NCBI GenBank assembly: GCA_018662075.1
Contig: JABJGX010000003.1
Location: forward strand, 1 to 5,503
DNA length: 5,503 nucleotides
Reading direction: 5' to 3'
Source: Candidatus Peregrinibacteria bacterium
GTDB lineage: Bacteria > Patescibacteriota > Gracilibacteria > Peribacterales > Peribacteraceae
In this document: piece by piece, positions 5,468-5,503 of the stretch
Position numbering within the stretch: the stretch's first letter is position 1
How the letters are laid out: the number at the start of each line of letters is the position of its first letter
Program-made: the position numbers and the translations under genes
Notes under the pieces: generated by a model
Database searches by the model: none
What the model was told of the DNA's origin: nothing
Seen by the model: the letters and a program-made list of their open reading frames with translations, nothing else

Positions 5468-5490
5468 AGGAAATCATTCTATCATAACAG

Positions 5491-5503
5491 AGCTCCCCTC
5501 TCC
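5491..5503. repeat. right terminal inverted repeat of the DUF559 cassette, cut by the window edge
   Basis: AGCTCCCCTCTCC is the exact inverse of 5126-5138 and runs to the last base of the window, so the true repeat may be longer. It lies 23 bases upstream of the DUF559 start codon, so transcription of that gene may begin within or beyond the repeat. Confidence 0.7.

Noticed and set aside
1..5503. UGA reassignment or a CRISPR array
   Set aside because: The DUF559 gene ends naturally in TGA, the tRNA-Trp has a CCA anticodon, and no regularly spaced direct repeats are present.

Overview
The window comes from a bacterial chromosome of moderate GC that uses the standard code. Genes end in TAA, TAG and TGA, and the only tRNA present is a tRNA-Trp that reads UGG alone, so UGA is not reassigned. 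None of the five protein genes has a recognisable Shine-Dalgarno sequence. The Jag-type protein is short (KH plus R3H, no Jag_N). The topoisomerase I lacks zinc-finger cysteines and carries three GRxGPY repeats and a Lys/Ala/Pro tail. Together these suggest an uncultured lineage such as the Candidate Phyla Radiation (Patescibacteria), but this is an inference; no gene here is lineage-diagnostic.

Layout. (1) 1-171: a tRNA-Trp gene on the minus strand with a likely promoter. (2) 172-1132: a class II Fic (AMP-transferase type) gene on the minus strand, with a good sigma70-like promoter embedded in two inverted repeats; its C-terminus looks DNA-binding, so self-regulation is possible. (3) 1133-1482: no protein gene. 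Most of it is two related, oppositely oriented repeat modules (about 1185-1275 and 1308-1483), each a hairpin followed by an A-run, ATC and a long-range stem. The second module abuts the topA stop codon. (4) 1483-3885: a complete topA on the minus strand. (5) 3886-4163: a divergent control region with a G-rich direct repeat in the topA promoter and several palindromes on the HU side. (6) 4164-4491: an HU-family gene with a clear intrinsic terminator. (7) 4532-5077: a KH-R3H (Jag/KhpB-like) RNA-binding protein. (8) 5078-5503: a DUF559 nuclease-like gene, convergent with jag and bounded by perfect 13-bp inverted repeats, the outer one running to the window edge; it looks like a small cassette inserted behind jag.

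The core is a DNA-topology pair, topA and HU, sharing one control region. Topoisomerase I removes negative supercoils and HU constrains them. The flanking fic and DUF559 genes are accessory in character, and each lies next to repeat-type DNA. The strongest leads are the paired repeat modules at 1185-1483, the inverted-repeat-bounded DUF559 cassette, and the inverted repeats over the fic promoter.
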